Source: Burkholderia sp. WAC0059
GTDB taxonomy: Bacteria > Pseudomonadota > Gammaproteobacteria > Burkholderiales > Burkholderiaceae
Length of the DNA stretch: 64,000 nt
Assembly: GCF_002870125.1 (NCBI RefSeq)
Contig: NZ_PNEO01000001.1
Span: 1 to 64,000 of the forward strand
Direction: 5' to 3'
The notes beneath the pieces were generated by a model. That model was not told where the DNA came from. It ran no database searches and was given only the letters and a program-made list of their open reading frames with translations. The translations under genes and the position numbers were made by a program. Positions 24,153-33,220 of this stretch are shown here, piece by piece (the stretch's first letter is position 1; each line of letters begins with the position of its first letter).

Positions 24153-26420
24153 TTATCCCGCGGCATCGCTGTGGGCGGTCAGTTCGCGCTGAATCGTTTC
24201 CAGCATCTTTTCGAGTAGCGCGATATCGAACGGCTTGGACAACACGCGCACGTCGGCATGACGGGCGCGATCCAGTTGCTCGGCATACCCCGTCACGAGA
24301 ATGACGGGCAGCCTGGGGTCGATGTTCCGGACCGCTTCGGCCAGGTCGATGCCGTTCATGTTGCCCGGCATGTGAATGTCCGAGATCACGAGATCGAACG
24401 GCAGGATCGCATCGTGTCTCGCGTCGCCGGAATAGCGCTCGCCGAGCAGATGCAACGCGCTCGCCGCATCGTTCGCGCAGGTCACGTGGTGCCCCATCAT
24501 CTGCAGCAGCGCTTCCGTACCGGCCGCGACTTCGTCGTTGTCCTCGACGAGCAGTACGCGTAGCCCCGGCAGGACCTGCGCGCGGGTCGGCCGGCCCGGC
24601 TCGGCCGGCCGTTCGGCCGTCGGGGCGATCTGCGCGCGAGGCAAATACAGATGCACCGAGGTTCCGGCGCCAATGGCGCTGTCGATCGCGGCGAGACCGC
24701 CCGAGCGCTCGCAGAATGCGAACACCTGGGGGAGTCCGAGACCGGTGCCGGTCCCCTTGGGCTTGGTCGTGAAAAGCGGTTCGAAGGCGCGGGCCAGCAC
24801 GTCGGGCGGCATGCCGATGCCCGTGTCCTCGAGCGAAAGCTGGACGAAGTCGCCGTCGAGCGGAAAGCCGTCACCGGGTCGGAAGGTGATATTGCGCACG
24901 CGTACCGTGAAGCGGCCGCCGTTCGGCATGGCGTCGCGCGCGTTGACCGCGAGATTAATCAGCGCGAGTTCCAGTTCGGCGACGTCCACGAGGATCGGCC
25001 ATATGCCGTCGCCGGCGTCGATCACGAGCGACACCCTGGCGCCGAGCGATGCCCGCAGCAACTCGCGGCACGCGGGCAGCCAGCGTGCGACGTGGATCGT
25101 CTCGTTGCGCAGCGGCTGTTTGCGCGCCACGCCGAGCAGTTGGCGGGTCAGCGACTGTCCGCTCTTGAGCGCGCGCTCGACGGCCGAAAGCTCGCGATCG
25201 AACCCGGTCGCGCCGCCGCGGCGCCGCACGATCTGCACGTTCGCGGACACGATCATCAGCAGGTTGTTGAAGTCGTGCGCCACGCTGCCCACCAGGTTGC
25301 CGAGCGCTTCCATCTTGCGCGACTGGCGATAGGCGGACTCGATCGAGCGGCGCATCGAGGCCTCGGCCTGCCAGCGCTCCCACGCTTCCTCCTCGGCCGC
25401 GAGCCGGCGCAGCGACAGCCAGATCACGCACCACAGCGCGACGGACGGCGTGAACATCGACAGAATCAGCAGGCTCAGATGGCGATACCAGCCGGCCCGG
25501 ATCGCGGACGTGCGATAGCCGCACGATACGTACACCGGGTAGCCGCCCACCCGCCGGTAGGCAAGGATCAGGTTGTCGCCGACCAGTTGCGAGTGCACGC
25601 GAATGAGACCCGCATCGCGGCCCGCGGCGAGCGCTTCGGTGAAGGCGGGATTGTCCGTGATGACCTCCGGTATGCCGCGTCCCAGCGGATGGTGGGCCAG
25701 CACGGCGCCGTCGCTGCGCACGAGTCCCATCGTCATCGGGGAGTCGGGGCCGAGCAGGTCGCGGTAGAAGCCCGTGAAATAGCCCGGCCGCAGCGCGACG
25801 GAGACGATCCCGGCGAACGTGCCGTCGGCGTCGCGGCGCGCGACGCCCATGTTGAACACCACTTCGTCGCTGACCTGGCCGAACATCACGCGCGAAACGT
25901 GCTCGATGACCTTGCCGTCGCGAATGCCGGTGAAGTCGTCGCGTTGCGCGATCGATATCTGCGGCGGGGGCGAAAAGCGGCTGCTCGCGAGCAATTGGCC
26001 GTCGCGGCCGAAGATCGAGACCGCCGCGACCTGGGGATAGCCGCCTCCGATGGCCTTGAGCTTGTCGTGGATCTGCGGCTCCTCCGTCCGGATGCCGTCG
26101 TCGTCGAGTCCCTGCACGAGATCGACCACGCGGGCGTCGAGCGCCTCGTTCATGTCGAAGACCTTCAGGGCGTGCTCTTCCGCGACCCGTACCGTGCGTT
26201 GCGTGGCATCGGCCGCTTCGGCCTCGCGCGCGTGCAGGTCGTTGATCGCCATGGTCGCGACATAGAGGCAGGGCAGCACGATGGCGGCGACAAGCAGGGT
26301 GATCAGCGTTCTGCGCCGGACCGCGAAATCGTGCTCCGGGGCAGCCGGAAACGGGGATTCCTCGTCGCGAGCCGGTTCGGGCGGACGCACGGCGGGTTGG
26401 GCGGGCCGTTCTGGAGTCAT
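24153..26420 (-). CDS. Hybrid sensor histidine kinase
   Basis: A 755-residue membrane protein. A first membrane span at about residues 40-58, a periplasmic double-Cache-like sensor domain to about 310, and a second span near 315-335 are followed by the kinase. The H-box is SVAHDFNNLLMI and the N-box is NLAVNARDAMPNGG. Then come DTGIGMPPD and a GTGTGLGL glycine-rich loop. The C-terminal receiver (about 630-755) has DLVISDIHMPG and the signature Lys in VLSKPFD. The start at 26420 has no good Shine-Dalgarno site and is uncertain. It is divergent from a receiver protein it may phosphorylate. Confidence 0.88.
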   Translation of the reverse strand: MTPERPAQPAVRPPEPARDEESPFPAAPEHDFAVRRRTLITLLVAAIVLPCLYVATMAINDLHAREAEAADATQRTVRVAEEHALKVFDMNEALDARVVDLVQGLDDDGIRTEEPQIHDKLKAIGGGYPQVAAVSIFGRDGQLLASSRFSPPPQISIAQRDDFTGIRDGKVIEHVSRVMFGQVSDEVVFNMGVARRDADGTFAGIVSVALRPGYFTGFYRDLLGPDSPMTMGLVRSDGAVLAHHPLGRGIPEVITDNPAFTEALAAGRDAGLIRVHSQLVGDNLILAYRRVGGYPVYVSCGYRTSAIRAGWYRHLSLLILSMFTPSVALWCVIWLSLRRLAAEEEAWERWQAEASMRRSIESAYRQSRKMEALGNLVGSVAHDFNNLLMIVSANVQIVRRRGGATGFDRELSAVERALKSGQSLTRQLLGVARKQPLRNETIHVARWLPACRELLRASLGARVSLVIDAGDGIWPILVDVAELELALINLAVNARDAMPNGGRFTVRVRNITFRPGDGFPLDGDFVQLSLEDTGIGMPPDVLARAFEPLFTTKPKGTGTGLGLPQVFAFCERSGGLAAIDSAIGAGTSVHLYLPRAQIAPTAERPAEPGRPTRAQVLPGLRVLLVEDNDEVAAGTEALLQMMGHHVTCANDAASALHLLGERYSGDARHDAILPFDLVISDIHMPGNMNGIDLAEAVRNIDPRLPVILVTGYAEQLDRARHADVRVLSKPFDIALLEKMLETIQRELTAHSDAAG

Positions 26421-26968
26421 GTCGGGGGCGGCGGCGTCGGGCGAAACTTGCGTTCCGTCATCATAAACGACAAGTCCGACGGGTTTTTTTCCGGGTTGAC
26501 CGGATTTCGGCGGGCCGTCCGGACAGGCGCGCCGGTCGCGCAGGGCGGGGCGCGGGCACGGAATGACGGCTGCGCGGTTTTGTCCAAATCCGGGATGAAT
26601 GCGGAGTCGCAAACGTAATCAAAAGCATGATCAGCGTGGTTTTCCAGCCTGAGAAGGTAGATATTTCAAAAATTGTTAAATTTTGGGGTGATATTATTTA
26701 CAAATCCGTTTTGGGCGAGTTGCGTTTTCGCCGGTTTACTTCGAGAATTTGCGACGCGATAAAAGCGCGTCCTGACAGGTAGATTTCCGGCGGCACACCG
26801 TTCAGTGCCTGGCCGGGCAGTCCCTACGCTGCCATGCCCGGTTTCGGCAGCAGATGCGGTTTGCAAGCGGCAACCGCCTTCACAATCGCTTTTTTCACGC
26901 AGACTTTCACTTTGCATGGCGCGGGCATTCAGAATCCCTGCGCCGGGTTTTCTATTACTCAGCCAGCC
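26421..26968. other. Divergent control region, no gene
   Basis: This 548-bp space separates the sensor kinase and the response-regulator operon. The segment at about 26660-26710 is strongly AT-rich and is the likely promoter zone. I see no clear RNA gene or repeat. Frames continuing the kinase or receiver upstream lack family similarity. Confidence 0.5.
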
Positions 26969-27337
26969 ATGTCCTTGCCCATCGTGATCGCCGACGATTC
27001 GCTGCTTGCCCGCAAGCTGCTCACGAAAGCGTTGCCCGAGGATTGGGACGTCGATATCTCGTACGCGTCCAACGGGCGCGAGGCGCTGGCGCTTTATCGC
27101 GCGGGTCGGGCGTCGGTGATGTTTCTCGATCTCACGATGCCGGACATGACGGGCTTCCAGGTGCTCGAGGCGCTCCAGCACGAGGACCTGAACACGTTCG
27201 TGATCGTGGTTTCCGCCGACGTGCAGCCGCTTGCCGAAGAGCGCGTGCGCCGGCTCGGCGCCGCCGCGTTTGTCGCGAAGCCCGTCACGCCTGAAGCGTT
27301 GCTGCCCATCCTGAGGGAGTATGGGTTGTATGCGTGA
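26969..27337 (+). CDS. Single-domain response regulator
   Basis: A 122-residue receiver with no output domain: acidic pair IADDS (residues 7-11), phospho-acceptor Asp in VMFLDLTMPDM (about 54), Thr/Ser in IVVSADV and Lys in FVAKPVTPEA. Such CheY-like proteins relay phosphate or bind a partner. ATG at 26969 was chosen because the receiver begins right after it. It overlaps the CheC-like gene and should act in the same pathway as that protein and the diguanylate cyclase. Confidence 0.9.
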   Translation: MSLPIVIADDSLLARKLLTKALPEDWDVDISYASNGREALALYRAGRASVMFLDLTMPDMTGFQVLEALQHEDLNTFVIVVSADVQPLAEERVRRLGAAAFVAKPVTPEALLPILREYGLYA

Positions 27338-27944
27338 ACCCGTCCTGACCGAAGACCAGCGCGATGCGCTGCAGGAGCTAGCCAACCTCGGGATGGGGAC
27401 GGCGGCGAGCCGGCTGTCGCGGCTGCTCGACTCGTTCATCGAGCTGTCGGTGCCGCGCGTGCGCACGGTCGCCCTCAGCGAGGCGGCCGGGGCGCTGCGC
27501 GAGATGACGGGCATCGAGGACTCGGTCACGGTGGTGCGCCAGGGCTTCCGCTCGGAGATCAAGGGCGAGGTGCTCGTCATCTGCCGCAGCGCCGGCATGA
27601 CCGATCTGGCCGCGCTCGTGCGCGATCCGCAGGCGGAGGAACAGGCGAGCGAGACCGAGCTGATTTTCGACATCGCCAACGTGCTCACCGGCGCCTGCGT
27701 GTCGTCGATCCTCGGCCAGTTGGGGCTCGTGCCCATCTTCTCGGCGCCGGACATGCTGGGCGAGGCGGTATCGCTCGTCGACGTCTTCCAGCCGGGCATG
27801 CTCGTCTGGAACGTGGCGTTGCTCGTGGAAGTGAATCTCTCGCTCGAGGACCGTCCGCTGCGCGCCCATCTCGTGATGCTGATGGCCGAGGAATCGATCC
27901 GCCAGGTGAGCCGCGCGCTCGACACGCTGCTGCAGGGGCTATGA
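27330..27944 (+). CDS. CheC-like phosphatase-family protein
   Basis: A 204-residue protein of the CheC/CheX fold: the helix ELANLGMGTAASRLSRLLDSFI (about residues 15-36) and a second related segment ELIFDIANVLTGACVSSILG (about 107-126) correspond to the two active-site helices. CheC proteins remove phosphate from CheY-like receivers, and the gene overlaps such a receiver gene by eight bases. There are no flagellar or chemoreceptor genes nearby, so it probably serves this small signalling system. ATG at 27321 is an alternative start. Confidence 0.8.
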   Translation: MREPVLTEDQRDALQELANLGMGTAASRLSRLLDSFIELSVPRVRTVALSEAAGALREMTGIEDSVTVVRQGFRSEIKGEVLVICRSAGMTDLAALVRDPQAEEQASETELIFDIANVLTGACVSSILGQLGLVPIFSAPDMLGEAVSLVDVFQPGMLVWNVALLVEVNLSLEDRPLRAHLVMLMAEESIRQVSRALDTLLQGL

Positions 27945-28918
27945 GCACGGCGCCTGACGGGCCATCGCTGTCGCTGTCCGATCTCGTCGTCGAGCGGGTC
28001 GGTTTCGGCATTTTCGTGCTCGATCGCGAGATGAACGTGCTGATGTGGAACCGCTTCATGCAGGACCACAGCGGTTTGCCGGCGCAGCAGGTGCTCGGTT
28101 GCTCGCTCTTCGAGCACTTTCCCGATCTGCCGCGCGCCTGGCTCGTCCGCAAGGTGGAGAGCGTGTTCCAGCTCGGCACCTTCGCGTTCAGCTCCTGGGA
28201 GCAACGGCCTTACCTGTTCCGTTTCGATCACGACCGGCCGATCACCGGCGGCGTCGATTTCATGCAGCAGGACTGCACGTTCATGCCGCTCATGCGCGAT
28301 CGCGAGGTGGTGGCGGTTTGCGTGACGATCTCCGACGTGACGCACGTGAGCATCGTGCAGCGCGAGCGCGAGGAGGCCGTCGCCAAACTGCAGGAGTACG
28401 CGCATCGCGACGGGCTGACGGGCATTGCGAACCGGCGCTATTTCGAGGAACGTTTCGTCGATGAGTTCATGCGCTGGCAGCGCTACGGCGGCGAGCTGTC
28501 GGTGCTGCTGTTCGACCTCGACCATTTCAAGCAGATCAACGACCGTTACGGCCACGCGGCCGGCGATACGGTGCTGCGCGAGATCGCCCAGCGCGTGGCG
28601 GACGTGGTGCGCAAGCAGGACACGTTCGGGCGCTTCGGCGGCGAGGAGTTCGCGCTGCTGATGCCGGCCACGGCGTTCGAAGGCGCGATGCAGGCGGCCG
28701 AGAAGATCCGCCGCATCATCGGCAGCGTGGCCGTCGAGGTGCCGGGCGCGAGCGTGAGCGTGACCGCCAGCGTGGGCGGCACGACCGCGCGGCCGGGGGC
28801 ACCCACTTGCGACGCCCTGATCAACGAGGCGGACGAGGCGCTCTACGAGGCCAAGCGCGGGGGCCGCAACCGTTCGGTGATGTTCACACCGCCGGGCGAG
28901 CCTGCCCGGCCCGTCTGA
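27941..28918 (+). CDS. PAS-GGDEF diguanylate cyclase
   Basis: A 325-residue cytosolic protein. Residues about 13-130 form a PAS domain (VVERVGFGIFVLDREMNVLM). Residues about 148-315 form a GGDEF domain with the active motif FGGEEFA and the start DGLTGIANRRYFEERF. The product-inhibition I-site RKQD lies five residues before GGEEF, so the enzyme should be active and feedback-controlled. It makes cyclic di-GMP from GTP. The ATGA overlap with the CheC-like gene makes this a three-gene operon. Confidence 0.92.
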   Translation: MSTAPDGPSLSLSDLVVERVGFGIFVLDREMNVLMWNRFMQDHSGLPAQQVLGCSLFEHFPDLPRAWLVRKVESVFQLGTFAFSSWEQRPYLFRFDHDRPITGGVDFMQQDCTFMPLMRDREVVAVCVTISDVTHVSIVQREREEAVAKLQEYAHRDGLTGIANRRYFEERFVDEFMRWQRYGGELSVLLFDLDHFKQINDRYGHAAGDTVLREIAQRVADVVRKQDTFGRFGGEEFALLMPATAFEGAMQAAEKIRRIIGSVAVEVPGASVSVTASVGGTTARPGAPTCDALINEADEALYEAKRGGRNRSVMFTPPGEPARPV

Positions 28919-28971
28919 GCCGGCCGGACGGGCCGGCCCGGGCAGGGACTGCGGCCGGGCCTAAAGGTTGG

Positions 28972-29101
28972 TATACTTTCGCCCATTTTCCGGCTTACAG
29001 CTGGTGCCCTGCGCGTGTTCCGCGCGCGCGGGCGGCCCGCGCCATGCGGGCCTGAGAGTTCCTGATCGCCCCGTCGCGGGCTCCTCCCAGCGGAGATCGT
29101 C
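28972..29101 (+). promoter_or_regulatory. Promoter and structured leader before hpnD
   Basis: TATACT at 28972-28977 is a good -10 element, without an obvious -35. The leader then holds a strong hairpin, GGCCCGC/GCGGGCC, around 29036-29052. It is followed by CTGAGAG, CCTGATC and CCCAGCGGAG, words reminiscent of a thiamine-pyrophosphate riboswitch, while several required parts are missing. Leader function is unproven. Confidence 0.35.
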
Positions 29102-29956
29102 TTGGCCGTTTCCAACCTCGTCGTGGACGATACGCAGCAAACCGACGCCGCCGCCGTCACGGCCGGCAGTTCGTTCTATCTCGCCATGCGCATTCTGCCG
29201 GCGGCGCAGCGCGATGCCATGTACCAGGTCTACGCGTTCTGCCGCGCCGTCGACGACATCGCGGACAGCGATCTTCCGCGCAGCGAGCGGGCCGCCGGGC
29301 TCGAGGCCTGGCGCGCCGACATCGACGCCTGCTATGCCGGCACGCCTCGCCCGTCGCTCGCCGCCCTGACGCGGCACATCCATACGTTCCAGCTCCAGCG
29401 CGACGATTTCCACGCGATGATCGACGGCATGGCGATGGATGCCGCCGCCGACATCTGCGCGCCCGACGAGGCCACGCTCGACCTCTACTGCGACCGCGTC
29501 GCGAGTTCGGCCGGGCGGCTGTCGGTGAGGATCTTCGGGATGGAGCCCGAGCCGGGACGCCTGTTGGCCCATCATCTGGGGCGCGCGCTGCAGCTTACCA
29601 ACATCCTGCGCGACATCGACGAGGACGCGGACATCAACCGCTGCTATCTGCCGCGCGAACTGCTCGCGCGCGAAGGGATCGACGCCGGCGGCGATCCGCA
29701 CGCGATTGCCGCCGATCCGTCGTTGCCGCGCGTGTGCGCGACGCTGGCCGAACGCGCGAAGCAGCACTTCGCCGAGGCCGACGCGATCATGGATCGCGCG
29801 CCGCGCATCCAGGTGAAGGCGCCGCGCATCATGTCGGGCGTCTATCGTTGCCTGCTCGATCGCACGCTCGAGCGCGGCTTCGATCTGCCGCGCGCGAAGC
29901 TCGGCAAGCCGCGCGCGCGGCTCTTGTGGATTCTCGCCCGCTACGCGCTGTTCTGA
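29102..29956 (+). CDS. hpnD: Presqualene diphosphate synthase HpnD
   Basis: A 284-residue head-to-head prenyl synthase. It joins two farnesyl diphosphates to presqualene diphosphate, the first squalene-forming step of the bacterial HpnCDE route. Aspartate-rich motifs are FCRAVDDIADSD (about residues 44-55) and LTNILRDIDEDADINRCYLP (about 163-182). The start is TTG at 29102, with GGAG six bases upstream; the N-terminal sequence MAVSNLVVDD supports it. The stop overlaps the start of hpnE. Confidence 0.95.
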   Translation: MAVSNLVVDDTQQTDAAAVTAGSSFYLAMRILPAAQRDAMYQVYAFCRAVDDIADSDLPRSERAAGLEAWRADIDACYAGTPRPSLAALTRHIHTFQLQRDDFHAMIDGMAMDAAADICAPDEATLDLYCDRVASSAGRLSVRIFGMEPEPGRLLAHHLGRALQLTNILRDIDEDADINRCYLPRELLAREGIDAGGDPHAIAADPSLPRVCATLAERAKQHFAEADAIMDRAPRIQVKAPRIMSGVYRCLLDRTLERGFDLPRAKLGKPRARLLWILARYALF

Positions 29957-31224
29957 TGGCGAGGCTCGTTCACGTGATCGGCGCGGGGCTTGCCGGCCTT
30001 GCCGCCGCGGTCCAGTTGCAGCGGCGCGGCGCCCGGGTGGTGCTGCACGAAGCGGCGGACCAGGCCGGCGGGCGCTGCCGCTCGTACTATGATCGCGTGC
30101 TCGGGGTGAACCTCGACAGCGGCAATCACTTCGTACTCTCGGGCCATCACGCGACGCTCGGCTATCTGCGGGCGATTGGCGCGAGCGACGAGCTCGTCGG
30201 TCCCGCGCAGCCCGAATTCGCGTTCATGGACCTCGCGACGCGTTCGCGCTGGACCCTGCGGCTCTCGCGCGGCCGTCTGCCCTGGTGGATCTTCGACGGG
30301 GGCGCGCGCGTGCCCGGCACGAGGGCCGTCGACTATCTGTCGCTGCTGCCGCTCCTGTTCGCGAAGCCGGGCCGCACGATGGCGCAGACGATGCGCAGCG
30401 ACGGCTTGCTGTGGGAGCGGCTCGTACGGCCGTTTTTTCGCGCGGTGCTCAACGTGGAGCCGCGCGAGGGCAGCGCGGAGCTGGCGGGCGCGGTGGCGCG
30501 CGAGGCGCTTGCCGGCGGCGGCGACGCCTGCCGGCCGCTCGTCGCGAAGAACGGCCTCGGCAGCGCGTTCGTCGATCCCGCCTTGCGGCTCCTGCAGCAC
30601 GGCGGCGCACAGATCCGGCTGGGCTCGCGTCTCACCGCCATTTCCTTCGACGATACGGCCGGCCGCGCGAGCGCGCTCGATTTCGACGGCACCCCGGTTC
30701 CGCTCGATTCGCAGGATGCCGTCGTGCTCGCCGTGCCGCCCGATGTCGCGCGCACGCTCGTGCCCGGCATCCAGACGCCGCAACGTTTTCGCGCCGTCGT
30801 CAACGCGCATTTCGCGGTCGAGCCGCCGCCGGGCCTTGCGCTGCTCACGGGCCTCGTCAACTCGACGGCCGAATGGCTGTTCGGTTTCGACGGACGCCTG
30901 TCGGTCACGATCAACGGTGCCGACCGGCTGCTCGACATGCCGCGCGAAGAACTGGCCCGCTCGATCTGGGCGGACGTCGCGCAGGTGACGTCGCTGCCGC
31001 CGGAACCGATGCCGGCCTGGCAGATCGTGGCGGAGCGGCACGCGACGTTCGCTGCCGTGCCGCAGGAGGAAATGCGTCGGCCGGCCACCCGCACGCGCTG
31101 GAACAACCTGATGCTCGCGGGCGACTGGGTCGCGACCGGTCTGCCCGCAACGATTGAAGGGGCGATCCGCTCCGGCCAGAAGGCCGCGGATACGCTTTTC
31201 ACGGTATCCCTGGAGCACCGATGA
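29956..31224 (+). CDS. hpnE: Hydroxysqualene dehydroxylase HpnE
   Basis: A 422-residue flavoprotein of the amine-oxidase/phytoene-desaturase fold. The FAD-binding dinucleotide motif is at the start (HVIGAGLAGLAAAVQLQRRG, then VLHEAADQAGGRC). The C-terminal FAD segment is LMLAGDWVATGLPATIEGA. It reduces hydroxysqualene to squalene. The start overlaps the stop of hpnD by one base and the end overlaps shc by four, showing tight translational coupling. Confidence 0.95.
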   Translation: MARLVHVIGAGLAGLAAAVQLQRRGARVVLHEAADQAGGRCRSYYDRVLGVNLDSGNHFVLSGHHATLGYLRAIGASDELVGPAQPEFAFMDLATRSRWTLRLSRGRLPWWIFDGGARVPGTRAVDYLSLLPLLFAKPGRTMAQTMRSDGLLWERLVRPFFRAVLNVEPREGSAELAGAVAREALAGGGDACRPLVAKNGLGSAFVDPALRLLQHGGAQIRLGSRLTAISFDDTAGRASALDFDGTPVPLDSQDAVVLAVPPDVARTLVPGIQTPQRFRAVVNAHFAVEPPPGLALLTGLVNSTAEWLFGFDGRLSVTINGADRLLDMPREELARSIWADVAQVTSLPPEPMPAWQIVAERHATFAAVPQEEMRRPATRTRWNNLMLAGDWVATGLPATIEGAIRSGQKAADTLFTVSLEHR

Positions 31225-33218
31225 ACGATTTATCCCAAGCCCTGCCGCCCGACACGCAGGCAGATCGCGCCGCGCCCGCGGCAAACGCGGCCGACGTGCT
31301 CGGCACGGCGATTAACCGCGCCACCGACGCGCTGCTGGCCGACCAGCGTCCGGACGGCCACTGGGTTTACGAACTCGAGGCCGACGCGACCATTCCGGCC
31401 GAATACGTGCTGCTCGTCCACTACCTCGGCGAGCCCGCGAACCCGGAACTCGAACGGAAGATCGCGAGCTATCTGCGCCGCATCCAGCTCGCCGACGGTG
31501 GCTGGCCGCTGTTCACCGACGGCGCGATGGACGTGAGCGCGAGCGTCAAGGCTTATTTCGCACTGAAGATGATCGGCGACGCCGAGGATGCCGAACACAT
31601 GGCGCGCGCGCGCGCGGCGATTCTCGCGGCGGGCGGCGCGGAGGCGTCGAACGTGTTTACGCGGGTGTTGCTCGCGCTCTTCGGCGTCGTCACCTGGTAC
31701 GCGGTGCCGATGATGCCCGTCGAAATCATGCTGCTGCCGAAGTGGTTTCCGTTCCACCTTTCGAAGGTGTCGTACTGGGCCCGCACGGTGATCGTGCCGC
31801 TCCTCGTGCTCAACGCGAAACATCCGGTCGCGCGCAATCCGCGCGGCGTGCGCATCGACGAGCTGTTTCGCGGCGCGCCCGTCACGACCGGGCTGTCGGA
31901 GCGCGCGCCGCATCAGAACAAGGGTTGGTTCGCGTTCTTCCGCGCGGTCGACGGCGTGCTGCGCGTGCTCGATCCGCTGTTCCCGCAGTATCTGCGCCAG
32001 CGCGCGATCAACGCGGCGGTTGCGTTCGTGGACGAGCGGCTGAACGGCGAGGACGGGCTCGGCGCGATTTTTCCGGCGATGGTGAATTCGGTGATGATGT
32101 ACGACGTGCTCGGCTATCCGCCCGATCACCCGCATCGCGCGATCGCCCGCCAGTCGATCGAGAAGCTGCTCGCCGTTCACGACGACGAGGCGTATTGCCA
32201 GCCCTGTCTGTCGCCGGTCTGGGACACCTCGCTCGCGGCGCACGCGTTGCTCGAAACCGGCGACGCTCGCGCCGAGGCGGCGGTGCAGCGCGGCCTCGAA
32301 TGGCTGCGGCCGCTGCAGATCCTCGACGTGCGCGGCGACTGGATTTCACGCCGTCCGGACGTGCGGCCTGGCGGCTGGGCGTTCCAGTACGCGAATCCCC
32401 ATTATCCGGACGTCGACGATACGGCCGTCGTCGTCATGGCGATGCACCGTGCAGCCGGTCCCGACCGGCCGGAGCTCTACGGCGAGGCGATCGCGCGCGC
32501 GAGGGAATGGGTGGTCGGCATGCAGAGCAGCGACGGCGGCTGGGGCGCGTTCGAGCCGGAAAATACCCAGTACTATCTGAACAACATTCCATTTTCCGAT
32601 CACGGTGCGCTACTCGATCCGCCGACCGCCGACGTGTCGGCGCGCTGTCTGTCGATGCTCGCGCAGATCGGCGAATTGCCGGCGACGAGCGAGCCGGCCC
32701 GCCGCTCGCTCGACTACCTGCTCAAGGAGCAGGAGGCGGACGGTAGCTGGTACGGCCGTTGGGGCATGAACTACGTCTACGGCACCTGGAGCGCGCTGTG
32801 CGCGCTGAATGCGGCCGGTCTCGCGCCCGACGACGCGCGCATCCGCCGGGCGGTGCAGTGGCTCGTCGCCATCCAGAACGACGACGGCGGGTGGGGCGAA
32901 GACGGCACGAGCTACAAGCTCGAGTACCGCGGCTACGAGCGCGCGCCGAGCACCGCGTCGCAGACGGCCTGGGCGCTGCTCGGCCTGATGGCGGCCGGCG
33001 AGGTCGATCATCCGGCCGTCGCGCGCGGCGTTGCGTATCTGCAGACGACGCAGCGCGAGCACGGCCTCTGGGACGAAACGCGCTTTACCGCGACGGGTTT
33101 TCCGCGCGTGTTTTATCTGCGCTATCACGGCTATCGCAAGTTCTTCCCGCTGTGGGCGCTGGCGCGCTATCGCAACCTGAAGCGCGACGGCACGACGCGC
33201 GTCGCGGTCGGGATGTGA
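31221..33218 (+). CDS. shc: Squalene-hopene cyclase
   Basis: A 665-residue membrane-bound cyclase (HpnF) turning squalene into hopene and hopanol. The catalytic DxDD motif is PDVDDTAVVV (about residue 395). Several QW repeats are visible: DGGWPLF, SSDGGWGAFEPENTQYYLN, DGSWYGRWGMNYVYGTW and DDGGWGEDGTSY. Length is normal. The second acid cluster and the aromatic lining are as in bacterial Shc. It follows hpnE with an ATGA overlap. Confidence 0.97.
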   Translation: MNDLSQALPPDTQADRAAPAANAADVLGTAINRATDALLADQRPDGHWVYELEADATIPAEYVLLVHYLGEPANPELERKIASYLRRIQLADGGWPLFTDGAMDVSASVKAYFALKMIGDAEDAEHMARARAAILAAGGAEASNVFTRVLLALFGVVTWYAVPMMPVEIMLLPKWFPFHLSKVSYWARTVIVPLLVLNAKHPVARNPRGVRIDELFRGAPVTTGLSERAPHQNKGWFAFFRAVDGVLRVLDPLFPQYLRQRAINAAVAFVDERLNGEDGLGAIFPAMVNSVMMYDVLGYPPDHPHRAIARQSIEKLLAVHDDEAYCQPCLSPVWDTSLAAHALLETGDARAEAAVQRGLEWLRPLQILDVRGDWISRRPDVRPGGWAFQYANPHYPDVDDTAVVVMAMHRAAGPDRPELYGEAIARAREWVVGMQSSDGGWGAFEPENTQYYLNNIPFSDHGALLDPPTADVSARCLSMLAQIGELPATSEPARRSLDYLLKEQEADGSWYGRWGMNYVYGTWSALCALNAAGLAPDDARIRRAVQWLVAIQNDDGGWGEDGTSYKLEYRGYERAPSTASQTAWALLGLMAAGEVDHPAVARGVAYLQTTQREHGLWDETRFTATGFPRVFYLRYHGYRKFFPLWALARYRNLKRDGTTRVAVGM

Positions 33219-33220
33219 CC

